From positions 62,001 through 126,000 of the forward strand of contig NZ_AMZY02000019.1 in assembly GCF_000330725.2 (NCBI RefSeq): a stretch of 64,000 bases of DNA, in the 5' to 3' direction. The notes under the pieces were generated by a model. That model was given only the letters and a program-made list of their open reading frames with translations. It searched no databases and was not told the origin of the DNA. This DNA is from Mariniradius saccharolyticus AK6. GTDB lineage: Bacteria > Bacteroidota > Bacteroidia > Cytophagales > Cyclobacteriaceae. Below, piece by piece: positions 52,911-62,447 of the stretch (position 1 is the stretch's first letter; every line of letters starts with the position of its first letter). The position numbers and the translations under genes are program-made.

Positions 52911-55900
52911 ATGCTCAAAGATACCCTTCAGCTTTACCTCAATCGTTTGGTGGATCTTTCCAGCCGCAACAGGTCCCTTTACCTGCCGCGATTGGTTCCC
53001 AGTCAAATGATCGACCTGAAGGATTTTGATTTTCTCAACCAGCATCCCGCCTATCAATACATCGAATCCTTGATCGGGCGCAAAAAGGAAATCCAGCTCT
53101 TGCCTTTTTCCGACCCGAGGGACAAAAATGTCAATACCCTTTCCCAACGACTCAAACGTTTGTCGCACTTGGCCCAAATGGCAGAGGCCGAAACGGGCGA
53201 GAGAAGCCTTTACATAGCATGGCCATTTATCGAGGGCAAAACGTTGGAGGGCCAAGTAATCCGCTGCCCACTGATGTTCTTTCCGGTAAGCTTGGCATTG
53301 GAGGGGAATCATTGGATTCTGAAAAAAGACCTTGGCGATGCGCCCTTTTTGAATCCTGCATTCCTCTTGGTCTATGCACAGGCTTATGGAAAGGAGATGG
53401 GTTTCATCGGGGAGGACAATCCCCTGGAGGGTTTTTCAAATGATCCCCTGCTTTTCAAAAATGAGCTCTACGAATTGGTCAAGGAGCATTTCAGCCTACA
53501 ATTCGGTACGGACCTGTATGAGGAGAAGGTTTTGCCTTTCCCCGACAGTGCCAAATCACTGGACGAAGACAGGCTCCAAATAGGCAAGCTCCAATTGAAG
53601 CCTTATGCGGTTCTCGGCCAGTTTTCCCAGAAAACTAGCTTTTTGATCGATGATTATCGGGAATTGCTTGCAGGAGAGGAGGGTGCCGATTTGGAGGAGT
53701 TGTTCCACAGGTATTTTTCTGCGGAGGAGGAAAAAAACACCCCCGTCCGCGAAGACCAACTTTACACCGTGTTCCCTTTGGATGCCAGTCAGGAGGAAGT
53801 GGTGCGCGCAGTTCGGGAAGGCAGGTCCTGTGTCGTGGAGGGGCCGCCGGGTACCGGCAAGTCGCAATTGATCAGCAACCTCGCGGTCGATTATATATCG
53901 AGAGGGAAAAAAGTTTTGATCGTTTCCCAGAAGCGGGCCGCTTTGGATGTGGTTTACAAACGCCTGGATGAAATCGGATTTGGGCCTTTTTTGGCCTTGG
54001 TGCATGATTTTCGTGCCGATCGGAAGGATTTGTACAAAAAGATCCACAACCAAATCCTAGCCGTCGATACCTACAAGGAAATGAATATCGGTATTGACGC
54101 CATCCAACTGGAGCGGGAGTTTTCGCGGCTTTCCCGTTTGGTGGAGGGGCATTCGGAATACTTCGCCTCACTCAAAAAAGCACTCTTCAATACCGAGGAA
54201 TGCGGCGTACCGATCAAGGAACTCTATTTGGGTTCCAAGCGGGATGAGGAGTTCTTCGACATGACGCACCACTACCGGAAGTTTCCGGCCGAGAAGGCCG
54301 GTGAATTTGTCCGCAACCTCAGCCAATACCAATACTATTTCAGAAAATTCCAATCCACCGATTCTTTTTGGCTGCACAGGGTAGATTTCGGGGCTTTTTC
54401 TCCCTCGGTTTCCAATCGCATCAAAGAAGTAATCCGGGAGATAGCGGCTTTGAAATCTGCTTTTGAGGCCGACTTTGCCCATTTGGAGTCCTTTGACTTG
54501 TCGTTTTTGTTTTCATTTTTCGAGCAAAAGGAAACGTTAGTCAAGCTCACCAAACTCGCTAAAGACAAGGAAATCTGGGAGGTGTTTTGGAACCTGCGGG
54601 AACTTGTAAAGGACCAGGTGGATCGGGCATGGTTGGAAGAGCATCTTGAGAAAATCTTCCTGTTGTTTGACGAAAACGGGATCGAATGGTACAGCAAGGA
54701 CAATGAAGCTGACGAGCTCTTGCAGCAGACCTTGCTTTTCAGGGAAAAGAAAAGAGGCTGGCGAAAGCTTTTGCCGGATTTGTTTGGGCGAAAGCGCTTC
54801 CACGAGGTGTACCGCCTGCTAATGGAAAATGACCTCGACAGCAACCGCTCAGGCATCGATCTGCTGATCAAAAGGCTGGAAAACAGGCTGAACCTCAACC
54901 ACTACTACACGATTTTGGCTGAGAAGCCTTGGTTGGACTTGCCAGCAAAACCATTCAGCGCCGATCAGTTCCAGCATTTTTCCCACCTCTACCGCCGGGC
55001 TATCGGGGGAAAGGAACTGATATGGAGTTTTGGTACTCTGGCTAAGTTCTTGTACGAAAAAACGAATTCTTCCACCCAACTTCTTGAGCGGATTGGGATG
55101 CTCTTGCGGCATATTGAGGAATTTGAGCAAAAGATCCCCTATTGGTCATTGTACCTCAGCAAGGTGCAGATCCAGCATTTGGTTTCACATTCCGACAATG
55201 CCTTTTTCGAGTTTGTCTTGGAGGATATCGGGCAGAGTTTCGATGACTTGGTTGCCTTTGATCGCCTCAGGGCGACTTTGAGCGAGACCGAGATCGAGTT
55301 GATGGACCGATTGCTGAAAACGTATCCCGGGCAGGACTTTGAAGCGATTCGGGGCAAGTTTATGGCAGGTCTCAAACTGGCTTGGATTGGCCACATCGAG
55401 GCAAAATACCCCGTACTGCAGGAAACGAGTGGTCCCAAGCCCTTGCAGTTCCAAGAGGAATTTATGGAGTCGGTCGAATCCAAATGGCAGCTTTCGCGCT
55501 ACATCGCCGAGATTAGGTTGCGGGAAAATACCTACAAAAACTTGGAGTACAACCGCCTCGGCAATCGGGTCACGTACCGTGATTTGGCCCATCAGGTCAG
55601 CAAGCAGAAGCGCATTTGGAGCATTCGGCATCTGGTGGAGCATTTTGAGAAGGAGATTTTCAGGTTGATTCCCTGTTGGTTGGCTTCCCCCGAGACCGTT
55701 TCAGCACTTTTTCCACTAAATCAATCTTTTGATTTGGTGATTTTTGACGAATCATCCCAATGCTATGTCGAGCGGGGCCTACCTGCCATGCTGCGTGGAA
55801 AGCAGGTCGTGGTGGCGGGCGATACGCATCAATTACGACCCTATGACCTTTACCAAGTGCGGTTGGAGACGGAAGATGAGGGCATCGAATCCGAAACGGA

Positions 55901-56852
55901 ATCGCTCTTGGAACTCTGTTCGGCCTATTTTCAGAAATATTGGCTGCAAGGACACTACCGCAGTCGGCACTTGGGATTGATTCATTTTTCCAATGAGCAC
56001 TTTTATGAAAACAAACTCCAAATGCTGCCAACACGGGAGTCTGTCAATGCCAAGGAAATCCCTTTCGAATGGATCAAGGTCGATGGGATTTGGGAAAAGC
56101 AAACCAATAAGGTCGAAGCGCATGAGGTTTTGCATCGGGTGAAGACAAGTCAAAAGCAGCACCCGGACGATACGATTGGCGTGATCACCTTCAATTATTT
56201 CCAGATGGAATTTATCCACGAACTCCTGCTTCAAGACGGCACTGTGGATATCGATAGGATCGCCGTGAAAAACATCGAGAATGTACAAGGGGATGAGTTT
56301 GATCGGGTGATTTTCTGCATCGGCTACGCCAAAAACAAGAAAGGTAAGTTGATTGCCAATTTTGGGACGCTATCCAAAAAGGGTGGCCTCAACCGCCTCA
56401 ATGTGGCGATCACGAGGGCAAGGAAAAAAATAAGCGTGGTGACGAGTCTGCTGCCAACGGACTTTTCGACCGATCAAATCAAAAATCCGGCAATTGCCTT
56501 GCTGAAAAATTACCTCCAATACGTCCGCAGTGTCCATGATGGGGCCGAAATCGTGATCCAAGAAGATGCTTCTTACCGGTTTAAATCCACTTGGTCCTTG
56601 GCGGAGGACTTGTTGGGCAGTTACGAAGGATTCGATTTGGCCAAGTTTCCCGCTTCGAAGTGGATGGACCTTGCCGTGCGGATCGACGGCCAATGGGAAA
56701 AGGCCCTACTTACCGACGATCGCAGACTCCACGATTCTTATGGCCCCAAGGAGGCCTTTGTCTACCAACCGCTGCAGCTGCGGGAAAAAGGCTGGCCTTA
56801 TCAGTTCTATTTCAGCAGGCAATTTTGGGTTGGGAAAGGCGTGGAGGAGTAG
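52911..56852 (+). CDS. DUF4011-type superfamily 1 helicase (Hhe-like)
   Basis: 1313 residues. Residues about 1-170 fit DUF4011 (LNRLVDLSSRNRSLYLPRL, SLYIAWPFIEGKTLEG, IRCPLMFFPVSLALEG). A split SF1 Upf1-like helicase follows: Walker A EGPPGTGKS (Lys317), a long helical insert about 380-900, DESSQ (Asp946/Glu947), ENVQGDEFDRV and NVAITRARKK. The last 90 residues (WSLAEDLLGSYEGF, MDLAV, LLTDDRRLH, QLREKGWPYQFYFSRQFW) resemble the Vsr-like nuclease that ends related proteins, but the usual catalytic pattern is eroded. DUF4011-helicase-Vsr proteins include the Hhe phage-defence type. Function here is inferred. Confidence 0.85.
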   Translation: MLKDTLQLYLNRLVDLSSRNRSLYLPRLVPSQMIDLKDFDFLNQHPAYQYIESLIGRKKEIQLLPFSDPRDKNVNTLSQRLKRLSHLAQMAEAETGERSLYIAWPFIEGKTLEGQVIRCPLMFFPVSLALEGNHWILKKDLGDAPFLNPAFLLVYAQAYGKEMGFIGEDNPLEGFSNDPLLFKNELYELVKEHFSLQFGTDLYEEKVLPFPDSAKSLDEDRLQIGKLQLKPYAVLGQFSQKTSFLIDDYRELLAGEEGADLEELFHRYFSAEEEKNTPVREDQLYTVFPLDASQEEVVRAVREGRSCVVEGPPGTGKSQLISNLAVDYISRGKKVLIVSQKRAALDVVYKRLDEIGFGPFLALVHDFRADRKDLYKKIHNQILAVDTYKEMNIGIDAIQLEREFSRLSRLVEGHSEYFASLKKALFNTEECGVPIKELYLGSKRDEEFFDMTHHYRKFPAEKAGEFVRNLSQYQYYFRKFQSTDSFWLHRVDFGAFSPSVSNRIKEVIREIAALKSAFEADFAHLESFDLSFLFSFFEQKETLVKLTKLAKDKEIWEVFWNLRELVKDQVDRAWLEEHLEKIFLLFDENGIEWYSKDNEADELLQQTLLFREKKRGWRKLLPDLFGRKRFHEVYRLLMENDLDSNRSGIDLLIKRLENRLNLNHYYTILAEKPWLDLPAKPFSADQFQHFSHLYRRAIGGKELIWSFGTLAKFLYEKTNSSTQLLERIGMLLRHIEEFEQKIPYWSLYLSKVQIQHLVSHSDNAFFEFVLEDIGQSFDDLVAFDRLRATLSETEIELMDRLLKTYPGQDFEAIRGKFMAGLKLAWIGHIEAKYPVLQETSGPKPLQFQEEFMESVESKWQLSRYIAEIRLRENTYKNLEYNRLGNRVTYRDLAHQVSKQKRIWSIRHLVEHFEKEIFRLIPCWLASPETVSALFPLNQSFDLVIFDESSQCYVERGLPAMLRGKQVVVAGDTHQLRPYDLYQVRLETEDEGIESETESLLELCSAYFQKYWLQGHYRSRHLGLIHFSNEHFYENKLQMLPTRESVNAKEIPFEWIKVDGIWEKQTNKVEAHEVLHRVKTSQKQHPDDTIGVITFNYFQMEFIHELLLQDGTVDIDRIAVKNIENVQGDEFDRVIFCIGYAKNKKGKLIANFGTLSKKGGLNRLNVAITRARKKISVVTSLLPTDFSTDQIKNPAIALLKNYLQYVRSVHDGAEIVIQEDASYRFKSTWSLAEDLLGSYEGFDLAKFPASKWMDLAVRIDGQWEKALLTDDRRLHDSYGPKEAFVYQPLQLREKGWPYQFYFSRQFWVGKGVEE

Positions 56853-57059
56853 GGGATTGGAGGTTTAAAGGTTGCTAGGTTCGAAGGATTTTGAATTGGA
56901 TTTGAGGATTGGAAAATTGTAAGATTTTTCAATTTGAATGGTGAGGTTTATTGAGTCTTAGAAAGTGTCTTTACTTTCTTTCTAGGTGCCGGTGCAAAGG
57001 GTGCCATTTGCCTTTTCCAAAAAATGCCCTTAATATGCCTATTCATTTTAAAGAAGAAA

Positions 57060-58409
57060 ATGGGAGATTTTATCATTCAATTCAGCAATTGGATATGGGA
57101 TACGCCGATGCTTGTCCTGCTGATGGGCGGAGGGTTTATACTGTTTGTGTATTCCGGTTTTGTGCCGTTTAGGTATTTTGGGCATGCACTCAAGGTCGTC
57201 AGTGGTAAGTACGACGACCAAAACCTCCCCGGGCAGATTTCTTCCCGACAGGCCTTGTCTGCAGCCATTGCGGCGACGGTGGGTCTCGGAAACATCTCCG
57301 GTGTTGCTATTGCCATCAACATGGGCGGGCCGGGGGCAGTGTTTTGGATGTGGATATCCGCATTCGTCGGGATGGCCACCAAGTATTTTACCTGTAGCCT
57401 CGCGATCATGTACCGGGGCAAAGACAGCGCGGGCGTAGTCCAAGGCGGCCCGATGTATGTGATAGAGCACGGAATGGGCAAGAAGTGGAAGCCTTTGGCT
57501 ATACTATTCTGCGTCGCAGGAGTCCTTGGTTTGTTGGCGATTTTCCAGGCAAATCAGTTGACGGAGGTGACGCGGACCGTATTGCTCAAACCGTATGGAT
57601 TGGATGCAGGGGATACCACCAAGTGGATCCTCGGTATCGGTATGATGCTGGCAGTGGCAGTCGTGATTTTGGGTGGTATTCAAAGGATTGCTGTGGTTGC
57701 CTCCAAGTTGGTTCCATTCATGGTGGTGGTGTATTTTGCTACCGTCTTGATCATCATGTTGAAGTTTTATGACAAGATTCCAGCGGTTTTTTGGCAGATT
57801 TTGGAAGATGCATTTACAGGAAATGCTGTCATGGGAGGCGCTGTTGGTGCTGTGATGGTGATCGGGGCGAGGCGTGCGGCCTTTTCCAATGAAGCGGGAA
57901 TCGGTACCGCACCCATGGTGCATGGCGCGTCCAAAAACAATGAGCCCGTCCGGGAAGGAATGATCGCGATGTTGGGTCCCTTTATCGACACGGTCGTCGT
58001 TTGTTCCTTGACTGCATTTGTGATACTGATTACGGGCGTTTGGGAGTCCACGGAAAACGACGGGGTGACATTGACTTTGGCTGCGTTTGAAATGGGCTTA
58101 CCAGGAATTGGCAAATATCTGTTGATGCTTTCGGTACTGACATTTGCGTTGTCCACCATGTTCACCTATTCGTACTACGGGCACAAATGCTTCAACTATC
58201 TTTTCGGCGCCGACAAGGCCAACTATTACAATTACTTCTACTTGGTCACGATTGTGTTTGGTGCGGTGGTATCATTGAACGTCGTGGTAAGTTTCATTGA
58301 TGCGATGTATGCCATCATGGCGATTCCGACGATGATTTCGACGCTTTACCTCGCTCCTAGGGTGAAGGCTGCTACGAAGGATTACTTCAAGCGCTTTGGC
58401 AATGGCTAG
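57060..58409 (+). CDS. Alanine or glycine:cation symporter (AGCS family)
   Basis: 449 residues with about 11 membrane helices. Family motifs GLGNISGVAIAINMGGPGAV, VVQGGPMYVIEHGM and SNEAGIGTAPMVHGAS are clear. It imports small amino acids with sodium. I chose the ATG at 57060 (MGDFIIQFSNWIWD); a longer reading adds 12 residues. The next gene overlaps its end by eight bases. The 207-base spacer before it shows a small hairpin AGAAAGT/ACTTTCT (56960-56979) of unknown meaning. Confidence 0.93.
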   Translation: MGDFIIQFSNWIWDTPMLVLLMGGGFILFVYSGFVPFRYFGHALKVVSGKYDDQNLPGQISSRQALSAAIAATVGLGNISGVAIAINMGGPGAVFWMWISAFVGMATKYFTCSLAIMYRGKDSAGVVQGGPMYVIEHGMGKKWKPLAILFCVAGVLGLLAIFQANQLTEVTRTVLLKPYGLDAGDTTKWILGIGMMLAVAVVILGGIQRIAVVASKLVPFMVVVYFATVLIIMLKFYDKIPAVFWQILEDAFTGNAVMGGAVGAVMVIGARRAAFSNEAGIGTAPMVHGASKNNEPVREGMIAMLGPFIDTVVVCSLTAFVILITGVWESTENDGVTLTLAAFEMGLPGIGKYLLMLSVLTFALSTMFTYSYYGHKCFNYLFGADKANYYNYFYLVTIVFGAVVSLNVVVSFIDAMYAIMAIPTMISTLYLAPRVKAATKDYFKRFGNG

Positions 58410-59511
58410 CCGCCAAAAGTTTCTGATTGCCCCCAATGCCTTCAAAGGTACGATCGCAGCGGACCGTGCGGCGGATTTGATCGCGGATGCAATTTTGGGG
58501 AAAACACCCAATGCGATCATCGACAAACTGCCGATTGCCGATGGGGGAGATGGCACTTGTTTTCTGCTGGGAAAAGCGCTGGGATTGCAGCAAGTGGATT
58601 GTATGGCTTTGGATGCTTTGGGAAGGCCTGTCCATGGATACTATTTTTTGGACCCGAAAAATCTAACAACCTACTTGGACGTTTCGACAGTCTCAGGTAT
58701 CAGGCACCTCAAGCCTGAAGAACGCAATCCGCGGGTGGCGAGTACTTTTGGAACAGGGGAACTTATCGTGGATGCCATAAAAAACGGCGCAGTCCATATT
58801 GTCCTGGGCTTGGGTGGTTCGGCCTCGGTAGATTTGGGAACGGGGATACTGAGGGCTTTGGGATTTCTTTTTCTGGATCAAAAAGGCAGGGAAATCCCGG
58901 TATTCTCGGATGGCTTTTTCTCGAAAATCAAACATGTGCAAGCACCGATCCAAAAAAATCCAATTCGGTTTACCTGTCTTTGTGATGTGCAGAATACCTT
59001 TTTTGGCCCGCTAGGTGCTGTACCCGTATTTGGGCCTCAGAAAGGCCTTTCCATTGCCGATATTCCTGCTTTTGAGTCGGAGTTGGCGAGGATCGTGGAA
59101 ATGCTGATCAGGAAATCAGGAAAGGCTTTTACCGACCAAGCGGGTTTCGGCGCTGCGGGAGGAATTGCGCTTGGCTTGTCTTTGTTCTTTCCGGTTGAAA
59201 TGCAAATGGGAGCCAAGTGGTTTTTTGAGAAAACGAATTTGGAAGAAAAGTTGGTAGATGCCGATTGGGTAATCACTGGAGAAGGCAAATATGACGGCCA
59301 GTCGGAAGGCGGGAAGGGCTGCTACGAGTTGCTTCAACTGGCCAAAAAACACCAAAAGAAAATCGCCCTGATCACCTCCGGGTCGGAAATTCCCGGTTCG
59401 GGGTTTGACAAATGGATTCGCCTTCCTGACTTGGATATGAAAGCTGGAAATCTGGTCGAAATGGCCGAAGAGGAACTGGAAAGGGCTGTCGAATTAACTC
59501 TGTGGGACTAA
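58402..59511 (+). CDS. Glycerate kinase (GarK/GlxK family)
   Basis: 369 residues. It phosphorylates glycerate. The N-terminal FLIAPNAFKGTIAADRAAD and PIADGGDGTCFLLGKALG, and the later GLGGSASVDLGTGILRALG, GAAGGIALGLSLFFP and WVITGEGKYDGQSEGGKG are typical of type I glycerate kinases. The ATG at 58402 lies within the symporter gene; a TTG two codons before is possible. Overlap with a symporter suggests glycerate or serine-derived carbon use, but the pairing may be incidental. Confidence 0.94.
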   Translation: MASRQKFLIAPNAFKGTIAADRAADLIADAILGKTPNAIIDKLPIADGGDGTCFLLGKALGLQQVDCMALDALGRPVHGYYFLDPKNLTTYLDVSTVSGIRHLKPEERNPRVASTFGTGELIVDAIKNGAVHIVLGLGGSASVDLGTGILRALGFLFLDQKGREIPVFSDGFFSKIKHVQAPIQKNPIRFTCLCDVQNTFFGPLGAVPVFGPQKGLSIADIPAFESELARIVEMLIRKSGKAFTDQAGFGAAGGIALGLSLFFPVEMQMGAKWFFEKTNLEEKLVDADWVITGEGKYDGQSEGGKGCYELLQLAKKHQKKIALITSGSEIPGSGFDKWIRLPDLDMKAGNLVEMAEEELERAVELTLWD

Positions 59512-59600
59512 GTGAAAATACTTGGATTACTGACTTTTATCATGCTTTTCTGGCTGTGAATTGTTTACCTTTTCTCTGTCAAAAAAAACGAAAACTATCT

Positions 59601-60140
59601 ATGAAAAAGCTCATTCTTCTACTTGTTTTACTAGTGCCTGTCTCCTTCCTTTTTGCCCAACAAAGCCGGGTTCAATTTGGTGGTGGGTACGTATTTGCAA
59701 ACATCGAGGACGCCAACAGCAACGGTTCTGGCTGGAGAATCAATGGTAATTATGAGTATCAGCCAGCTGGCGGCTGGGTGGCGTATGGCGTAACCGCGAG
59801 CTACGTCAGTATCGTGGCCAATAACAACGGCAATGAGTACACGGTGAATACGGTTCCGATTTACTTTACGCCGAGATTTTTCTTTGGAGAGGGAAACTTC
59901 AAACCCTATCTGAAAGGCGTACTTGGATTCCAGTTTTCCGATATCAAAAGGGAAGGTACCTTGGCCACGTTTACCGGAAAGGACTCAGGGTTGAACTTTG
60001 GTGCCGGCGCGGGCCTGCAGTACAACACCAGTGGCAACCTGTTTCTCAACCTGGATTACGAATTGATGTACGTAATGAACGGATTCTACCGCGATGGACT
60101 ACTCAACTCGGTCAATCTAGGTATTGGATTCAACTTCTAA
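59601..60140 (+). CDS. Small outer-membrane beta-barrel protein
   Basis: 179 residues with a signal peptide (ending SFLFAQ). The mature part has eight or so alternating strands, beginning RVQFGGGYVFANIED and ending VNLGIGFNF with a terminal aromatic, as expected for an OmpW/OmpX-like barrel (porin family/outer membrane protein beta-barrel). Start chosen at the ATG preceding the signal; an open frame extends back to 59502. Possibly transcribed from TACCTTTT near 59566, which resembles the minus-7 element. Confidence 0.85.
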   Translation: MKKLILLLVLLVPVSFLFAQQSRVQFGGGYVFANIEDANSNGSGWRINGNYEYQPAGGWVAYGVTASYVSIVANNNGNEYTVNTVPIYFTPRFFFGEGNFKPYLKGVLGFQFSDIKREGTLATFTGKDSGLNFGAGAGLQYNTSGNLFLNLDYELMYVMNGFYRDGLLNSVNLGIGFNF

Positions 60141-60142
60141 CC

Positions 60143-60176
60143 AAAAAAGCCGGGAAAATCTCCCGGCTTCAATTTT
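60143..60176. terminator. Bidirectional terminator
   Basis: AAGCCGGGA (60147-60155) and TCCCGGCTT (60161-60169) with A's before and T's after serve both the barrel protein (plus) and the convergent DUF302 gene (minus). Confidence 0.88.
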
Positions 60177-60565
60177 TAAAGACTACCTATCACTCGTTTC
60201 AGTTTTTCATAGATATCCCGCGCGAAGGGTTCCACTTCGGGAATTCCAATCCCGCCCATGGCCGCAATCGGATCAACTGCCGCGACTTCGACGTTTCCAT
60301 CTTCCAGGGTACGCACCGTGACATTGCAAGGTAGAAAGGCGCTGATGTGTGGATCGATACCGAGCACTTTGTCGGCATAGTTTGGATTGCATGCTCCGAG
60401 AATCACAAAGGGACGGTATTCTTTGCCCAATTTGTTTTTCATTGTAGCTTGGATATCAATCTCCGTTAGGACTCCAAATCCTTCGGATTTCAGGTTTTCG
60501 ACGGTTTTCTCCTTGGCCTTTTCGAAAGGTATTCCTCTGAGCGTTTTGTTGATTACAAATGCCAT
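60176..60565 (-). CDS. DUF302 domain-containing protein
   Basis: 129 residues. The DUF302 core is clear (KTVENLKSEGFGVLTEIDIQ, FVILGACNPNYADKVLGIDP, HISAFLPCNVTVR). The single Cys in GACNP and the one in LPCN are conserved in the family and may bind a metal or a small ligand. No signal peptide, so cytoplasmic. Function is not established. It stands alone between two terminators or spacers. Confidence 0.88.
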   Translation of the reverse strand: MAFVINKTLRGIPFEKAKEKTVENLKSEGFGVLTEIDIQATMKNKLGKEYRPFVILGACNPNYADKVLGIDPHISAFLPCNVTVRTLEDGNVEVAAVDPIAAMGGIGIPEVEPFARDIYEKLKRVIGSL

Positions 60566-60625
60566 GGTTTAGCTGTTTTTTCGCTGAATATCCGTTTCTC
60601 AGAGGCTTCAAATCTGTAACCATTG

Positions 60626-61147
60626 TTACTTTGTGAACCGGACGGTCACATCGACCTGGACCTTTTCGGGAATCCCATCCTCTGTGATGTCATCGTTATC
60701 AACTTCGGAGAACTTGATTACCAAGCGGGTTTGGTTCAGTTCCAAGACTTCCACTTCATCTGTGATGCCTCCCGAAGTCAATTTCAAAATGGTCTTCGCA
60801 GCATTCAGCTCATAAGTGCCGGAGTCCTGTACGGTCCCGTTTTCCTTTACTTCGTATTTGCCGTCGTTTGTAAAAGTGATTGTTGAGTTATTGAGCGGAA
60901 GCTCGCTTTCAATGCTTCCTTTCAAGAATGCCTCGAGTACTGCTGCTTCACTCGGCGTATAATCCAAATCGTCGATCAGAAAATCCAGGAGCGGCTTGTC
61001 GTTTATTTTGATGTCAAAATCCAAACTGTTGAAATTCCAAGTAGCAACGATCTCCGGAATTCCAGGTTCTTCATCATCGTTGCAGGCGGTGGTCAGCAAT
61101 AATCCCAAGAGTAGCGTTGCCAGCCAAAGGTGTCTTTTGAGTAACAT
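60626..61147 (-). CDS. Lipocalin-like lipoprotein
   Basis: 173 residues with a lipoprotein signal (ATLLLGLLLTTAC, Cys about 22) and an acidic linker (NDDEEPG). The mature part resembles small lipocalin-like domains of Bacteroidota (IVATWNFNSLDFDI, FTNDGKYEVKENGTVQDSG, TYELNAAKTILKLTSGG). The ligand is unknown. Upstream on the same strand is the NamZ-type gene, 60 bases away, so they may share a transcript. Confidence 0.75.
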   Translation of the reverse strand: MLLKRHLWLATLLLGLLLTTACNDDEEPGIPEIVATWNFNSLDFDIKINDKPLLDFLIDDLDYTPSEAAVLEAFLKGSIESELPLNNSTITFTNDGKYEVKENGTVQDSGTYELNAAKTILKLTSGGITDEVEVLELNQTRLVIKFSEVDNDDITEDGIPEKVQVDVTVRFTK

Positions 61148-61207
61148 AAGAGAAAAGGTTTAAAGTGGAAAAATTTGAACAAGGGCAAAACAAAGCCCTG
61201 ACTCCTT

Positions 61208-62407
61208 TTACGGATAAAGGAGGTATTTCGATCTCAAAATGTTATACAATTCCAATTCTTTTTTCCAGCTTTCCCTGATTTCTGATTCGGACTTCCCTGC
61301 TAGGATATCTTTGCGGAGTTGGTCGGAACCGGCCAGTTTGTCAAAGAAGGTGTTGAAGAACTTCTCTTTTTTTCCAGAAATCCTGTATGCTTCCAGCAGG
61401 TATTCTAGAGTAAAACGATGGTCAAGGGAAGTATTGCGCAGGTCCCTGCCGTAACATTTTTTGTCCTGTTGGGGTGGGGTTTTGGACATGCCAGGAATGC
61501 TTACCGGGGTGAAGGTGAATTCACCAAACTTCGGATCAGGGTAGCCATATACTTGGAATGGATAGTAGGTGCCTCTTCCCGAGGAAACGTCCGTCCCCTC
61601 AAAATAGCAAAGGGAAGGATACAATCTGATTGCGACGTCATTGGGTAGATTTGGCGAAGGTTTGATGGGGAGGCTGTAATGCATGGAATGGTTCCAGTTT
61701 TTGACGGGAATCACTTGGATGTCCGCTTTGGCTTTTCCCTTGAGCCAACCTTCACCATTGATCATTTTGGCCAATTCACCGACGGTCAGACCGTGGACTA
61801 CCGGAATCGGGTGCATGCCCACGAAGCTTTCGTATCCAGGTTTCAAAACAGGTCCGTCCACATAATCTCCGTTCGGATTAGGTCGATCAAAGATCAGCAG
61901 TGGTTTTTTGTTGTCAGCACAGCTTTCCATCACGTAGTGCATGGTGCTGATATAGGTATAAAACCTGATGCCCACATCCTGAAGATCGTAGATAAGGATA
62001 TCGACATCCTTCAGGGTTTCCGCCGAGGGCTTTTTGTTATTGCCATAGAGGGAAACGATCGGCAAACCAGTTTGCTTGTCAATCTCGGAATTTACGACTT
62101 CGCCCGCATCTGCTTGCCCACGAAATCCATGCTCAGGAACAAAAACCTTGGCGATCGTGACGCCTTCTTTCATTAGGAAATCGACCAAATGCATATTGTC
62201 CCGACTGGTCAACACGGCGGTTTGGTTCACGATAAGGCCTACGCGTTTTCCTTTCAACAAGGGCAGGTAAAGCTCGGGTTGGTCGGCGGCGGTAAGGATG
62301 GGAGCTGCCGGTTCTCCAGACTCAGGAATGCCGATAGTGTTGGATTGAAATGATGTAGAAGCCTGCCACAAAATTGCCGCTAGGATGAGTATTTTCAAGG
62401 TGTTCAT
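61208..62407 (-). CDS. Exo-beta-N-acetylmuramidase NamZ-like (DUF1343)
   Basis: 399 residues with a signal peptide (about 1-20). DUF1343 signatures: LLKGKRVGLIVNQTAV, FVPEHGFRGQADAGE, LPIVSLYGNNKKPSAE, DLQDVGIRFYTYISTMHYVM and FEGTDVSSGRGTYYPFQVYG. Members such as NamZ remove terminal MurNAc from peptidoglycan fragments and are often next to cell-wall recycling genes. Here no MurNAc etherase or NagZ gene is adjacent. Likely periplasmic. Confidence 0.92.
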   Translation of the reverse strand: MNTLKILILAAILWQASTSFQSNTIGIPESGEPAAPILTAADQPELYLPLLKGKRVGLIVNQTAVLTSRDNMHLVDFLMKEGVTIAKVFVPEHGFRGQADAGEVVNSEIDKQTGLPIVSLYGNNKKPSAETLKDVDILIYDLQDVGIRFYTYISTMHYVMESCADNKKPLLIFDRPNPNGDYVDGPVLKPGYESFVGMHPIPVVHGLTVGELAKMINGEGWLKGKAKADIQVIPVKNWNHSMHYSLPIKPSPNLPNDVAIRLYPSLCYFEGTDVSSGRGTYYPFQVYGYPDPKFGEFTFTPVSIPGMSKTPPQQDKKCYGRDLRNTSLDHRFTLEYLLEAYRISGKKEKFFNTFFDKLAGSDQLRKDILAGKSESEIRESWKKELELYNILRSKYLLYP

Positions 62408-62447
62408 GATTACTTTGCAGATCGATTGACCTAAATAAAAGAATTCG

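Noticed and set aside
52068-53312. 414-codon minus-strand frame across the SDR and helicase start
   Set aside because: It is antisense to two genes with clear motifs and its own translation shows no family features.
56960-56979. AGAAAGT/ACTTTCT hairpin as a terminator of the helicase gene
   Set aside because: The stem is short and AT-rich, has no clean T run after it, and lies about 100 bases from the stop codon.
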